A stretch of 64,000 bases of DNA from Nevskiales bacterium. GTDB taxonomy: Bacteria > Pseudomonadota > Gammaproteobacteria > Steroidobacterales > GCA-2729495. The translations under genes and the position numbers were made by a program. The stretch is from positions 1 to 64,000 of the forward strand of contig WYBE01000046.1 in assembly GCA_011526045.1 (NCBI GenBank), given 5' to 3'. Each line of letters starts with the position of its first letter. Positions within the stretch are counted from its first letter, which is position 1. The notes under the pieces are model-generated. The model made no database searches. It worked only from the letters and a program-made list of their open reading frames with translations, and had not been told where the DNA came from. This document shows, one piece after another, positions 28,759 through 36,773 of the stretch.

Positions 28759-29349
28759 TCAGGGCACCACCACCGTGTCGCCAGCCCGAAGGATGATGTT
28801 CTGATCCAGCTTCTGTCCTTTCTGGACGTCGCCGTACCTGAACGGGATCGCGACCTGAGAACCTTGTTCTCCGCGCCGCAGGATCACGATGTCATCGAGT
28901 CCGGCGAAGGTGGTGGGGCCGCCGGCAATGCTGATGGCCTGCATGACGTCGGTTGCCCGGTTCATGACGAATTCACCCGGCCGGTTGACCTGGCCGATGA
29001 CATAAACCTTGTTGCCGTTGAGCTGGACGGCGGCCACCGTGACCACCACCTCGGGAATGAAGCGGCTGAGTTTCTCCGTCAGCTCCTGGCGGATTTCTTC
29101 GACCGTCTTGCCTTCGGCCAGCATGTCACCGGCCAGGGGGAAGGCAAAGTGTCCATCCGGATTCACCAGCAGCTCGCGCTGCAGGTCTTCTTCCTTCCAG
29201 ACCGAGATCTGCAGTACGTCGCCGGGGCTGACGCGGTAGGGGTCCCGGGACGGAACGGCGTCTGCGGCAATCGATGCTTGTGCCGTAACGAGCAGCGCGA
29301 TGGCCAGCGGTAACTGAACTGTGCGGAAAATCAAGTTTCTTTTGATCAT
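28759..29349 (-). CDS. Polysaccharide export protein (Poly_export/SLBB domains), Wza-like but short
   Basis: From the ATG at 29349 (GGAG about 9 bases upstream) the protein has 196 residues. A signal peptide (cleavage near ASIA-AD) is followed by the Poly_export domain (DPYRVSPGDVLQISVWKEEDLQRELLVNPDGHFAFPLAGDM) and an SLBB-like region (KVYVIGQVNRPGEFVMN). Wza-like proteins form the outer-membrane channel for exopolysaccharide. This one lacks the lipobox cysteine and the C-terminal amphipathic helix of Wza, so it may rely on the adjacent barrel. It heads the leftward set. Confidence 0.85.
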   Translation of the reverse strand: MIKRNLIFRTVQLPLAIALLVTAQASIAADAVPSRDPYRVSPGDVLQISVWKEEDLQRELLVNPDGHFAFPLAGDMLAEGKTVEEIRQELTEKLSRFIPEVVVTVAAVQLNGNKVYVIGQVNRPGEFVMNRATDVMQAISIAGGPTTFAGLDDIVILRRGEQGSQVAIPFRYGDVQKGQKLDQNIILRAGDTVVVP

Positions 29350-29729
29350 TACAACCGACTCCGGATGTTGGGATCCCGTAAGGGACGCTCGCTCCATCGA
29401 CAGGACATTGTGACGGCACGGCCGCGGTTCGAATCTGGCCGGGGCCGCGTCGTGCCCCTGGTTCTCGTCTTAAGCCTGTTTTAAGGCAGTCATATCAGCT
29501 TGAATACCGTTAGAATTCTGCGGCTGCTGCCCGTGTGAATCGTCGGGAGTCCGTCGCAGAACCCGTCCTGCGACGCAAGCTCGCGACATATTCTCGGCCA
29601 GCCGGGCTTTCCCGGCCGTGCTGCAGATCGCAGAAAACGCCATATTATCAACCGATAATTCAACGTCATATAGGCAATTTTCCGGCGTTGAACCGAAGCT
29701 GAGAACACCGCCCCGATACGGCTTCGCCA
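29350..29729. promoter_or_regulatory. Divergent promoter region between export gene and wecA-like gene
   Basis: About 380 bases drive both directions. It contains a palindromic patch at 29470-29488 (GCCTGTTTTAAGGC with flanking CTTAA/TTAAG) and a perfect inverted repeat ATTATC-4-GATAAT at 29644-29659 inside an AT-rich patch. These are candidate operators. I found no convincing sigma-54 (GG-N10-GC) element. Confidence 0.45.
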
Positions 29730-31040
29730 ATGACCCCGGTTTTGCCAATTGTCCTCGCTTTCGCCCTGACAGCCGCGCTGATCGTCATTATGCGGCCGCT
29801 GGCGCTCGTCGTCGGGCTCGTCGATGTCCCCAATGCCAGGAAGGTGCATCAGGGCCCGATTCCGCTGGTTGGCGGCCTGGCGATCTTCGCCGCGGTCGCG
29901 GTCGCATCAGCGATCCCGGCCTGGTCGGGATTATCGGCAGCAGCACCGGAGATCCTCAGTTTTCTGCTAGCCGGGCTGTTGCTGGTCGCGGTTGGGGTAG
30001 TGGACGACTTCCTCGAATTGTCGCCGCGCATCCGGTTCATGGCGCAGACCGCCGCCGCGCTTGCGATGATTTTCAGCGGCGGCATTCTGCTCTCCGATCT
30101 GGGGAGCATGACCGTGTCCGGCGCGGTACTTCATCTCGGAGTCTTGGCCATTCCGTTTACGATCTTTACTACCATCGGGGTCATCAATGCCCTGAACATG
30201 TGCGATGGGCTGGACGGCTTGAGCGGCAGCCAGGCGCTGATCTCGCTGCTTGGCTTCTGGATCGCCGAAACTGTCTGGGGAGGCGGGGAGAGCGCCGCGC
30301 TGCTTGCGGTACTGGGCGGCGGCATCATCGGGTTCCTGCTGTTCAACCTGCGACTCCCGGGACGGAACAGGGCGTCGATTTTTCTCGGGGATGCCGGCAG
30401 CATGTTCCTGGGATTCGCTGTCACCTGGTTCGCAATTTCACTGTCGCAGGGACCCGACCGCGTAATCAAGCCTGCGGCAGCGCTCTGGTTCGTCATGGTG
30501 CCCATCATCGACGCCGTGGCCATGATGTTGCGGCGCATGGCGCGGGGCCGCTCCCCATTTTCTCCTGACCGCGAGCATCTCCATCATATTTTCCTGCTGG
30601 CCGGCTACAGCGTGAATCAGACCGTGGCAATCATGGCCGCGCTGGGGAGCATTGGCGTCGCAGTCGGCCTCGCCAGCACCTGGTGGGACTGGTCCGATCT
30701 CGCGATCGCCGTTGCGTTTCTCGGTGTCGGCATCGTGTATTTCGTGCTGATCATGCATGCCTGGCGAGTCATGAGGTTCTTCCGCCGGTCGATTTGCCGG
30801 CGTCGAAGCACGGTGGCGGATCGGCGTACGCAGGAGGACCGCCGTAAGATGCACGGCACGGCTTATGCCGGGCCGGAACGTCGTTGTGGCACCGATCGTC
30901 GGCAGGGTTTGCCACGGCGGGCAGCGGATATCACCCGGTGCCGCGTGCCTGGGCGCGCCCCGGAGTCTGGCGCGTCCCAGTCGCCCGCTCATGCGTCGGC
31001 GGGGCCCGGCGCGACGAGATCGCGGCGGCGTTCGGCCTAG
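29730..31040 (+). CDS. wecA: WecA-like undecaprenyl-phosphate GlcNAc-1-phosphate transferase
   Basis: A polytopic membrane enzyme (about 10-11 segments over residues 1-348) of the MraY/WecA family, which moves HexNAc-1-phosphate onto undecaprenyl phosphate. It has the VDDFLEL and NMCDGLDGLSG metal/substrate motifs, FLGDAGSMFLGF, and the DREHLHHIFL histidine motif. Residues 348-436 form an unusual Arg-rich tail with DRR and GPERR repeats not needed for catalysis. Divergent from the polysaccharide export gene, so a role in the same polymer or in O-antigen is likely. Confidence 0.87.
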   Translation: MTPVLPIVLAFALTAALIVIMRPLALVVGLVDVPNARKVHQGPIPLVGGLAIFAAVAVASAIPAWSGLSAAAPEILSFLLAGLLLVAVGVVDDFLELSPRIRFMAQTAAALAMIFSGGILLSDLGSMTVSGAVLHLGVLAIPFTIFTTIGVINALNMCDGLDGLSGSQALISLLGFWIAETVWGGGESAALLAVLGGGIIGFLLFNLRLPGRNRASIFLGDAGSMFLGFAVTWFAISLSQGPDRVIKPAAALWFVMVPIIDAVAMMLRRMARGRSPFSPDREHLHHIFLLAGYSVNQTVAIMAALGSIGVAVGLASTWWDWSDLAIAVAFLGVGIVYFVLIMHAWRVMRFFRRSICRRRSTVADRRTQEDRRKMHGTAYAGPERRCGTDRRQGLPRRAADITRCRVPGRAPESGASQSPAHASAGPGATRSRRRSA

Positions 31041-31059
31041 CCCACCGGGCCTGTCCGAC

Positions 31060-31740
31060 TCAGCGTCGGATGGCAACGCCGGTTGCAATCAAGCCTCCGG
31101 TTTCGAGAAACCGGCCGTCCATTCTGGCGGCAGCCTCGGTGGTGAACCCGTCCCTGTGGGAAGAAACCACAAAACTACGGCGGTCGGGATCGAGACGCAC
31201 CGCCAGGTCGTGAAAATCCAGAAAACGGCGTGTCACAGGCCAGAGCGCCTTGTAGGCCGCTTCCTTTGCCGAAAACAGGAGCCGAACGCCCAATCCTGGT
31301 GAGCCCGAGAGGGCTCGCAAATGGTCCAGTTCCTCCCGGCGGCAGATGCGTGGCCACAGGTTCTCTTCCAGTTCCAGCGCGGGCTCCAGGTCGAGACCCA
31401 GCGCGATGAGTCCGCCGTCGCCGCTCACCGCTGCCGCCGCCGTTTCGCCGCCATGACTGATGCTCCCGACGATGCCTTCGGGCCAGAGCGGTGCCCGATC
31501 CTTGCCGGCAAGGATTGCGGCCGGCGGCACTGCCAGTCGCAGCAACGCGGCGCGCGCACAGGCGCGGCCATGGCGAAACTCTGCCTGCCGGCCCGGGCTG
31601 AACGCTTTGGCGAACTCAGCCTCCGCCGGCCAGAGCGGATCTGCCGTTGCGCGGGAATGCGACATTACGGTGCACACTCCTGCCGGGAACAGCGCATCAA
31701 GCTCGGTCAGAAGTCGTCCGCTACCGGTGTGATGCGTCAT
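31060..31740 (-). CDS. 4'-phosphopantetheinyl transferase (EntD/Sfp superfamily)
   Basis: The enzyme attaches the phosphopantetheine arm of CoA to carrier proteins. From the ATG at 31740 the protein has 226 residues, with EntD-type features: WPAEAEFAKAFSPGRQAEFRHGRACARAAL, the IVGSISHGG motif, LGLDLEPALELEENLW (GxDxE-like metal site) and FSAKEAAYKALWP. The open frame to 31932 overlaps gltX and is unlikely. No peptide or polyketide synthase is near, so its target (ACP or an unlinked carrier) is unknown. It is divergent from gltX. Confidence 0.87.
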   Translation of the reverse strand: MTHHTGSGRLLTELDALFPAGVCTVMSHSRATADPLWPAEAEFAKAFSPGRQAEFRHGRACARAALLRLAVPPAAILAGKDRAPLWPEGIVGSISHGGETAAAAVSGDGGLIALGLDLEPALELEENLWPRICRREELDHLRALSGSPGLGVRLLFSAKEAAYKALWPVTRRFLDFHDLAVRLDPDRRSFVVSSHRDGFTTEAAARMDGRFLETGGLIATGVAIRR

Positions 31741-31884
31741 ACAGGTGGAAAGTCTGACAAGGGTGGGTCGCTCTGCCAATCGGAAATGCAACCACGGGCG
31801 CTGAGCCGGCGCTGCGCAGCGTTGCCGCTCATGGGCCCACGGTACAATCTGCACCCCGATTCCTGAAAAAGAAGCATCGCTGTC

Positions 31885-33291
31885 ATGACCGTAAGGACAC
31901 GTTTTGCGCCGAGCCCGAGCGGCTACCTGCACATTGGCGGGGTACGAACCGCGTTGTTTTCATGGCTCTTTGCGCGTCACCATCACGGTTGCTTCCTTTT
32001 GAGGATCGAGGATACCGATCGCGAGCGCTCGACTGAGGAATCGATCAACGCGATCATCGAGGGCCTCGCATGGGTCGGGATCGACTACGACGAAGGTCCT
32101 TTTCGGCAGACCGATCGCCTGCAGCGCTACCAGCAGGTCGCCGAGTCGATGCTGGAAGCGGGCAGCGCCTATCGCTGCTATTGCTCGCGCGAGGAACTCG
32201 ACGCCATGCGGGCAGGTCAGCTCGCGCGCGGCGAGACGCCGCGTTACGACGGGCGCTGCCGCAGCCGGCGCGACGCGCCGCCGGGTATCCGTCCGGTGAT
32301 CCGGCTCCGTAATCCCGACGAGGGCATCGTGACAGTGGAGGATCTCGTCCGGGGCGAGGTGGCGTTCGACAACCGCACGCTCGACGACCTCATCCTGCTT
32401 CGCTCCGACGGCATTCCGACTTTTCATTTTGGCGTGGTGGTCGATGACGCCGACATGGGCATCACCCACGTCATTCGCGGTGACGATCATTTAACCAACA
32501 CGCCGCGGCACATCAATATTCTGCGCGCTCTCGGCCAGCCTGTTCCGGCCTATGCGCATCTGCCGATGATCCTCGGGCCTGATGGTGCAAGGCTCTCCAA
32601 GCGCCATGGTGCAGAAAACGTGCTGGAGTACCGCGAGCAGGGTTATCTGCCCGAGGCCATGTTGAATTACCTGGTCCGCCTCGGCTGGGCGCACGGCGAT
32701 CAGGAAATTTTCAGCCGGGAAGAGATGATTCGACTCTTCGACCTCAGTTCGATCAATGCAGCGGCCTCGCGCTTTGATCCGGCGAAACTTGCCTGGCTCA
32801 ATCAGCAATACATCATGACCGCCGACGAGACGCGCCTCGTGCAACTGTTGCAGGCGCACATGGAGCGGCGGAGGGTGGATTGGCGCGGGGGAGCGTCACT
32901 CGAGAGGGTGGTTGCGGCCTACCGGGAACGGGCGGTGACGCTGGAGGATATCGTCGTTGCCAGCGCCTACGCGTTCGGTGACCTCCAGCAGATTGATGAC
33001 AAGGCGGCCCGTAAGCACCTCGTGGCCGCCGCCGCCGAGCCCCTGGCAAAAGTGCGCGCCGGTCTGCAGCAACTGAGCGACTGGCGCCGTGAGCACCTGC
33101 ACGCTGTGGTCGCGGCGGTGGCCGAGGAGACCGGGTTGGGATTCGGGAAGATCGGGCAACCCTTGCGCGTTGCGATTACCGGCGAGACCGTTTCGCCACC
33201 GATTGACGTTACCCTGGAACTGGTTGGGCGGGCACGGGTTCTTGCACGCCTCGATGCGGCCATTGCACGTTGTCTGTCCCACGATCGGTGA
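31885..33291 (+). CDS. gltX: Glutamyl-tRNA synthetase
   Basis: A class I synthetase that charges tRNA-Glu. The 468 residues show FAPSPSGYLHIGGVRTALFSWLFARHH (HIGH-type motif at 12-19), the KMSKS equivalent ARLSKR near 235-240, and an anticodon-binding C-terminal domain rich in helices. The length equals that of E. coli GltX. tRNA-Ala and tRNA-Glu genes lie just downstream with their own promoter, a convenient pairing of enzyme and substrate genes. Confidence 0.96.
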   Translation: MTVRTRFAPSPSGYLHIGGVRTALFSWLFARHHHGCFLLRIEDTDRERSTEESINAIIEGLAWVGIDYDEGPFRQTDRLQRYQQVAESMLEAGSAYRCYCSREELDAMRAGQLARGETPRYDGRCRSRRDAPPGIRPVIRLRNPDEGIVTVEDLVRGEVAFDNRTLDDLILLRSDGIPTFHFGVVVDDADMGITHVIRGDDHLTNTPRHINILRALGQPVPAYAHLPMILGPDGARLSKRHGAENVLEYREQGYLPEAMLNYLVRLGWAHGDQEIFSREEMIRLFDLSSINAAASRFDPAKLAWLNQQYIMTADETRLVQLLQAHMERRRVDWRGGASLERVVAAYRERAVTLEDIVVASAYAFGDLQQIDDKAARKHLVAAAAEPLAKVRAGLQQLSDWRREHLHAVVAAVAEETGLGFGKIGQPLRVAITGETVSPPIDVTLELVGRARVLARLDAAIARCLSHDR

Positions 33292-33339
33292 ACACGGCTC
33301 GCTTGATTTCGCGCGGACGTGAAGCAGTGTGTCGATTTC

Positions 33340-33368
33340 TTGACAGTCCGGAGGCGCGTGCGTAAAGT
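33340..33368 (+). promoter_or_regulatory. Sigma-70 promoter for tRNA-Ala/tRNA-Glu
   Basis: A perfect TTGACA (33340-33345) and TAAAGT (33363-33368) are separated by 17 bases, 12 bases before tRNA-Ala. A GC-rich discriminator (CCGCCCCC) follows, the pattern of stringently controlled stable-RNA promoters. Confidence 0.8.
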
Positions 33369-33380
33369 CCGCCCCCGCGT

Positions 33381-33456
<76 letters not shown>

Positions 33457-33483
33457 GTCGCTCCTGCTGCCGGTCGCCGTCTC

Positions 33484-33559
33484 GTCCCCATCGTCTAGAG
33501 GCCTAGGACATCGCCCTTTCACGGCGGTAACCGGGGTTCGAATCCCCGTGGGGACGCCA
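33484..33559 (+). tRNA. tRNA-Glu (anticodon UUC)
   Basis: Acceptor GTCCCCA/TGGGGAC with discriminator G and encoded CCA; the anticodon loop CTTTCAC gives TTC. The body matches E. coli tRNA-Glu almost base for base. It is the substrate of the GltX encoded upstream. Confidence 0.97.
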
Positions 33560-33766
33560 ATTCCTTCGCCGGCCGAGTCATTGCGTGTTCCGGTCGAGCA
33601 CGTGCTTTCTGCAGCCGTGCGCTGGCGACAGCCGCGGCAGCATCATGCGGGGATGTCCTCCCCCGTCGCAGCAGGCAATCTGCGTTGCCGTCAGCATAAG
33701 TGTTAACCGCAATTGTCCGGCTTACCGTGGCAGGAAATCCTCGCGCGGTCCGGCAGGGAGGTCGCC

Positions 33767-34534
33767 ATGGTATTTTCTCGAGCGGAGATCGAGCTGTTCC
33801 AGCAGCGTGGATTTCTCGTCAAGCCCGCTTTTTTCCCGACGGATACCGTTCGCCGGGTCGGCTTGTGGCTGGAGGAGATGTCCCGGACGACTGAGCCACG
33901 AGGATCCGAGGCTCGTTACTACGAGAAGAGTCCGGTCAGCGGGCGCAACCTGCTGGTGCGAATGGAGCACTTCCTCGGACCGGATTATCCCGGGATTACC
34001 GAGCTGTTGATGACGCCGGCTACCTTGGCAGCTGCGAGCGAACTGCTCGGCGAGCCTGCATATCTTTTCAAGGAGAAGGTTAATTTCAAGTTGCCCGGCT
34101 GCCGGGCCGACAAGCTGCACCAGGACCAGTCGGCCGGCTGGAACGCCTACTGTGATTTTTTTCTCACCATGGCCATCGCGGTGGATGACAACCGCCGTGA
34201 CAACGCCGCCCTGACATTTCTGCAGTCCGGCAACTACCAGCGCAGCCTGATGGCTCCCGAGTGGAAGCCACTGACCGAGAGTGATCCGCCCTACAGCCCG
34301 CCGGAGGAGTACTGCCTGATCGAAGCGAATGCGGGTGACGCCATCTTCTTCGATTCCTACGTGCCGCATGGTTCACCGCCGAACACCAGTCAACGAGCGC
34401 GGCGCAATATCTACATCACCTTCAATCGCCGCTCGGCCGGCGACCTGCGGCACCGGTATTACCAGGACAAGTGGGCCAGCTATCCGCCTAACCGGCCTGC
34501 TGATGCCCGTTCCGACAGCGCCTATCGCGTCTGA
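33767..34534 (+). CDS. Phytanoyl-CoA dioxygenase (PhyH)-family Fe(II)/2-oxoglutarate oxygenase
   Basis: A 255-residue oxygenase of the PhyH superfamily. The iron ligands are His118 and Asp120 (LHQDQ) and His201 (VPHGS); Arg210 is placed to bind 2-oxoglutarate. The SRAEIELFQQRGFLVKPAFF opening is typical. Start is the ATG at 33767 with GGGAGG just upstream; a TTG at 33713 is less good. The substrate is unknown; the family hydroxylates lipids, small molecules or antibiotics. It lies directly upstream of prsK on the same strand, but the 138-base gap makes operon membership uncertain. Confidence 0.82.
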   Translation: MVFSRAEIELFQQRGFLVKPAFFPTDTVRRVGLWLEEMSRTTEPRGSEARYYEKSPVSGRNLLVRMEHFLGPDYPGITELLMTPATLAAASELLGEPAYLFKEKVNFKLPGCRADKLHQDQSAGWNAYCDFFLTMAIAVDDNRRDNAALTFLQSGNYQRSLMAPEWKPLTESDPPYSPPEEYCLIEANAGDAIFFDSYVPHGSPPNTSQRARRNIYITFNRRSAGDLRHRYYQDKWASYPPNRPADARSDSAYRV

Positions 34535-34672
34535 CGGCATTGCGCCCGGACTGGCCGCTGGCGGTTCAGGCGGTGCGCCGGCGCTTGGGGCGACCACTGA
34601 AACCCTTTATGATCTGAAGGGTTGTTGCGTCATGGTGCGCGGGTTCGCCTGTTCAGGGCGAACGAGGGACAG

Positions 34673-36754
34673 GTGTCGTTCTCGCTCCTGAGTCCGTGGT
34701 CTTGGTATCTGCTTGCAGCCGCCGGGCATGCTGTGCTGGCGTGCTATGCCCTCATCGCCGGAGGTCGCGGACTGTTGCGCAGCCAGATACTGCTGGTTGC
34801 TGCCGGGGGCATTCTTTGGGGCGGCCTCCTTGCCGGAGCGGATGGCTCATATTCCGCGCCGACCACGCCGCCCGGGTTCGCCCTGGACCTGTCGTACACG
34901 GCGACCTGGTACCTGTTATTGCACCGCATGCTGCGAGGGCCGTATCGACAGTCGATGCCGGAGCTGGTGCGTCGCTGCCTGATGGTCTTCTGGTCGGTGG
35001 CCGTGGCGATGGGGCTCGTGGTCGGTTGGCTGTGGCTCGATCGCGGGCCCACGCCCTGGTTCTCCGCCGCTCTCGATGGCATCGGGCTGGCGGCCGCGTT
35101 GTCGTGCCTGTCCCTTGCCGCGCAACTCGGTCGGGATGCGCCTATCGAGGGGCGTCGCGGTCTGAAGGCGCTGGTGGCTGCGGCTGCGTTGGCCGCAGGG
35201 GGGCAGGCGCTGGTGATGTCGGTCGGTTTGCTGAGTGGTTTTGCTCCGCCGGCGGTGCTTGCCGGCCGCGCCATGCTCACGCTGGGCGCGGTGGCGTCAC
35301 TGGGGTACGCAGTACGACTCAAGCCACAGTGGTCTCTGGCGATCTTCGTCTCTCCGCAGGCACGCTCGTACCTGCCGCGGCTCATGGCGATGGCCGTCGT
35401 TCTGCTGGTGCTGGTTGCGGCGGTTCCGCTCTGCCGGGCGCTGCCCGCGGATAGCATCTATCCGGCGGCCGTGCTGGTCATTGGCCTGACCGGATCGCCC
35501 GTCGCGGCGCTCTTGTTCTCCGAGCGGCTGAGCGCTCGGGTTCGCGTGTTCCTGAGCAAACGGTTCCTGCCGTTTCGTTACGATTATCGTGAGGAATGGC
35601 TACGCCTCATCGATACCCTGTCGTCGCCCGATCAGCGCCTGCCGTTGCCCGAGCGCTCGATCAAGGCGGTGGCGCAGATTGTTTCGAGTCCTGCCGGTCT
35701 TCTGTGGATGCGCAGCGAGCCTGAAGGGCCGCTGGCCTGCGTGGCCGGATGGAATACGAAAATGTGGTCGGACGCACGGGTCCCCGCCGACGATCCGGTC
35801 ATCGCCTTCATGTTCGAGCGTCAGTGGATTCTCGATACGGCGGAACTGGCACGGAATCCGGATTTGTATGACAGATTGCCCCGCCCCCCCTGGCTGGAGC
35901 AGTTTCCCGACGCCCTGCTGCTGGTTCCGCTGATCAGCAACGAAGCGTTGATCGGGTTCATGTTGCTCATGCAGTCGAGTTCGGCATTTCGCCTTACCTT
36001 CGAGGAGATCGATCTGCTGCGAACCTCCGGTCGACAGGTGGCGGCGCATCTGGCGCAGTACGATGCGGACCAGCGGCTCGGGGAGATCAAGCAGTTTGAG
36101 GCGTTCAACAGGCTTACGGCCTTTCTCATGCATGACCTGAAAAACCTGATTGCACAACAGTCGCTCGTGGTACGAAACGCCGCCCGTCACAAGGGCAATC
36201 CCGCATTTTTCGAGGATGCGATCGCCACGATCGATAATTCCGTTGCGCGCATGAGTCGCCTGCTGCAGCAACTCCAGAGCGGCGAAACAAGCGGCAAGTG
36301 CGGCCGTGTACGATTGTCAGCGACACTCCATGACGCGGTGGAGCGTTGCCGTGGTGGGGCTCCGGAGCCGAAACTGCACGACGTCGATGAAGAGATGTGT
36401 GCGAATATCGACCGGGATCGCTTCGCGATGGTAATGACTCATTTGATTCGCAATGCCCAGGAGGCCACCGGGAGCGATGGTAAGGTGGAGGTTCGGGCGG
36501 GCCGTGACGATCGTGGTGCGGTGATCACCATCGAGGACGATGGCTGCGGAATGGATCCGGACTTCGTTCGCACCAGGCTCTTCCGGCCTTTCGACACGAC
36601 CAAGGGCAGCAAGGGCATGGGTATCGGGGCCTATCAGGCGCGCACTTTCGTGGTGGATTCGGGTGGCACCCTGGAGGTTTCCTCCAAACCCGGCCAGGGC
36701 ACGCGCATTACCATTCGCCTGCCTCTGGCGGAAGCTGCCGAGGCGACTGCATGA
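34673..36754 (+). CDS. prsK: PEP-CTERM-system sensor histidine kinase PrsK
   Basis: An inner-membrane sensor kinase. About 300 N-terminal residues hold roughly nine membrane segments, followed by a GAF-like cytoplasmic domain (about 320-470) and the kinase core: H-box FLMHDLKNLIAQQ with phospho-acceptor His487, N-box HLIRNAQEATG, IEDDGCGMD and KGMGIGAYQAR. This layout and the HDLKN box mark the PrsK family that regulates exosortase-linked exopolysaccharide. The GTG at 34673 has GAGG just upstream; a TTG at 34622 would add 17 residues. The response regulator prsR follows by 19 bases. Confidence 0.88.
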   Translation: MSFSLLSPWSWYLLAAAGHAVLACYALIAGGRGLLRSQILLVAAGGILWGGLLAGADGSYSAPTTPPGFALDLSYTATWYLLLHRMLRGPYRQSMPELVRRCLMVFWSVAVAMGLVVGWLWLDRGPTPWFSAALDGIGLAAALSCLSLAAQLGRDAPIEGRRGLKALVAAAALAAGGQALVMSVGLLSGFAPPAVLAGRAMLTLGAVASLGYAVRLKPQWSLAIFVSPQARSYLPRLMAMAVVLLVLVAAVPLCRALPADSIYPAAVLVIGLTGSPVAALLFSERLSARVRVFLSKRFLPFRYDYREEWLRLIDTLSSPDQRLPLPERSIKAVAQIVSSPAGLLWMRSEPEGPLACVAGWNTKMWSDARVPADDPVIAFMFERQWILDTAELARNPDLYDRLPRPPWLEQFPDALLLVPLISNEALIGFMLLMQSSSAFRLTFEEIDLLRTSGRQVAAHLAQYDADQRLGEIKQFEAFNRLTAFLMHDLKNLIAQQSLVVRNAARHKGNPAFFEDAIATIDNSVARMSRLLQQLQSGETSGKCGRVRLSATLHDAVERCRGGAPEPKLHDVDEEMCANIDRDRFAMVMTHLIRNAQEATGSDGKVEVRAGRDDRGAVITIEDDGCGMDPDFVRTRLFRPFDTTKGSKGMGIGAYQARTFVVDSGGTLEVSSKPGQGTRITIRLPLAEAAEATA

Positions 36755-36773
36755 GACATTCGGGGAGCGCAGC

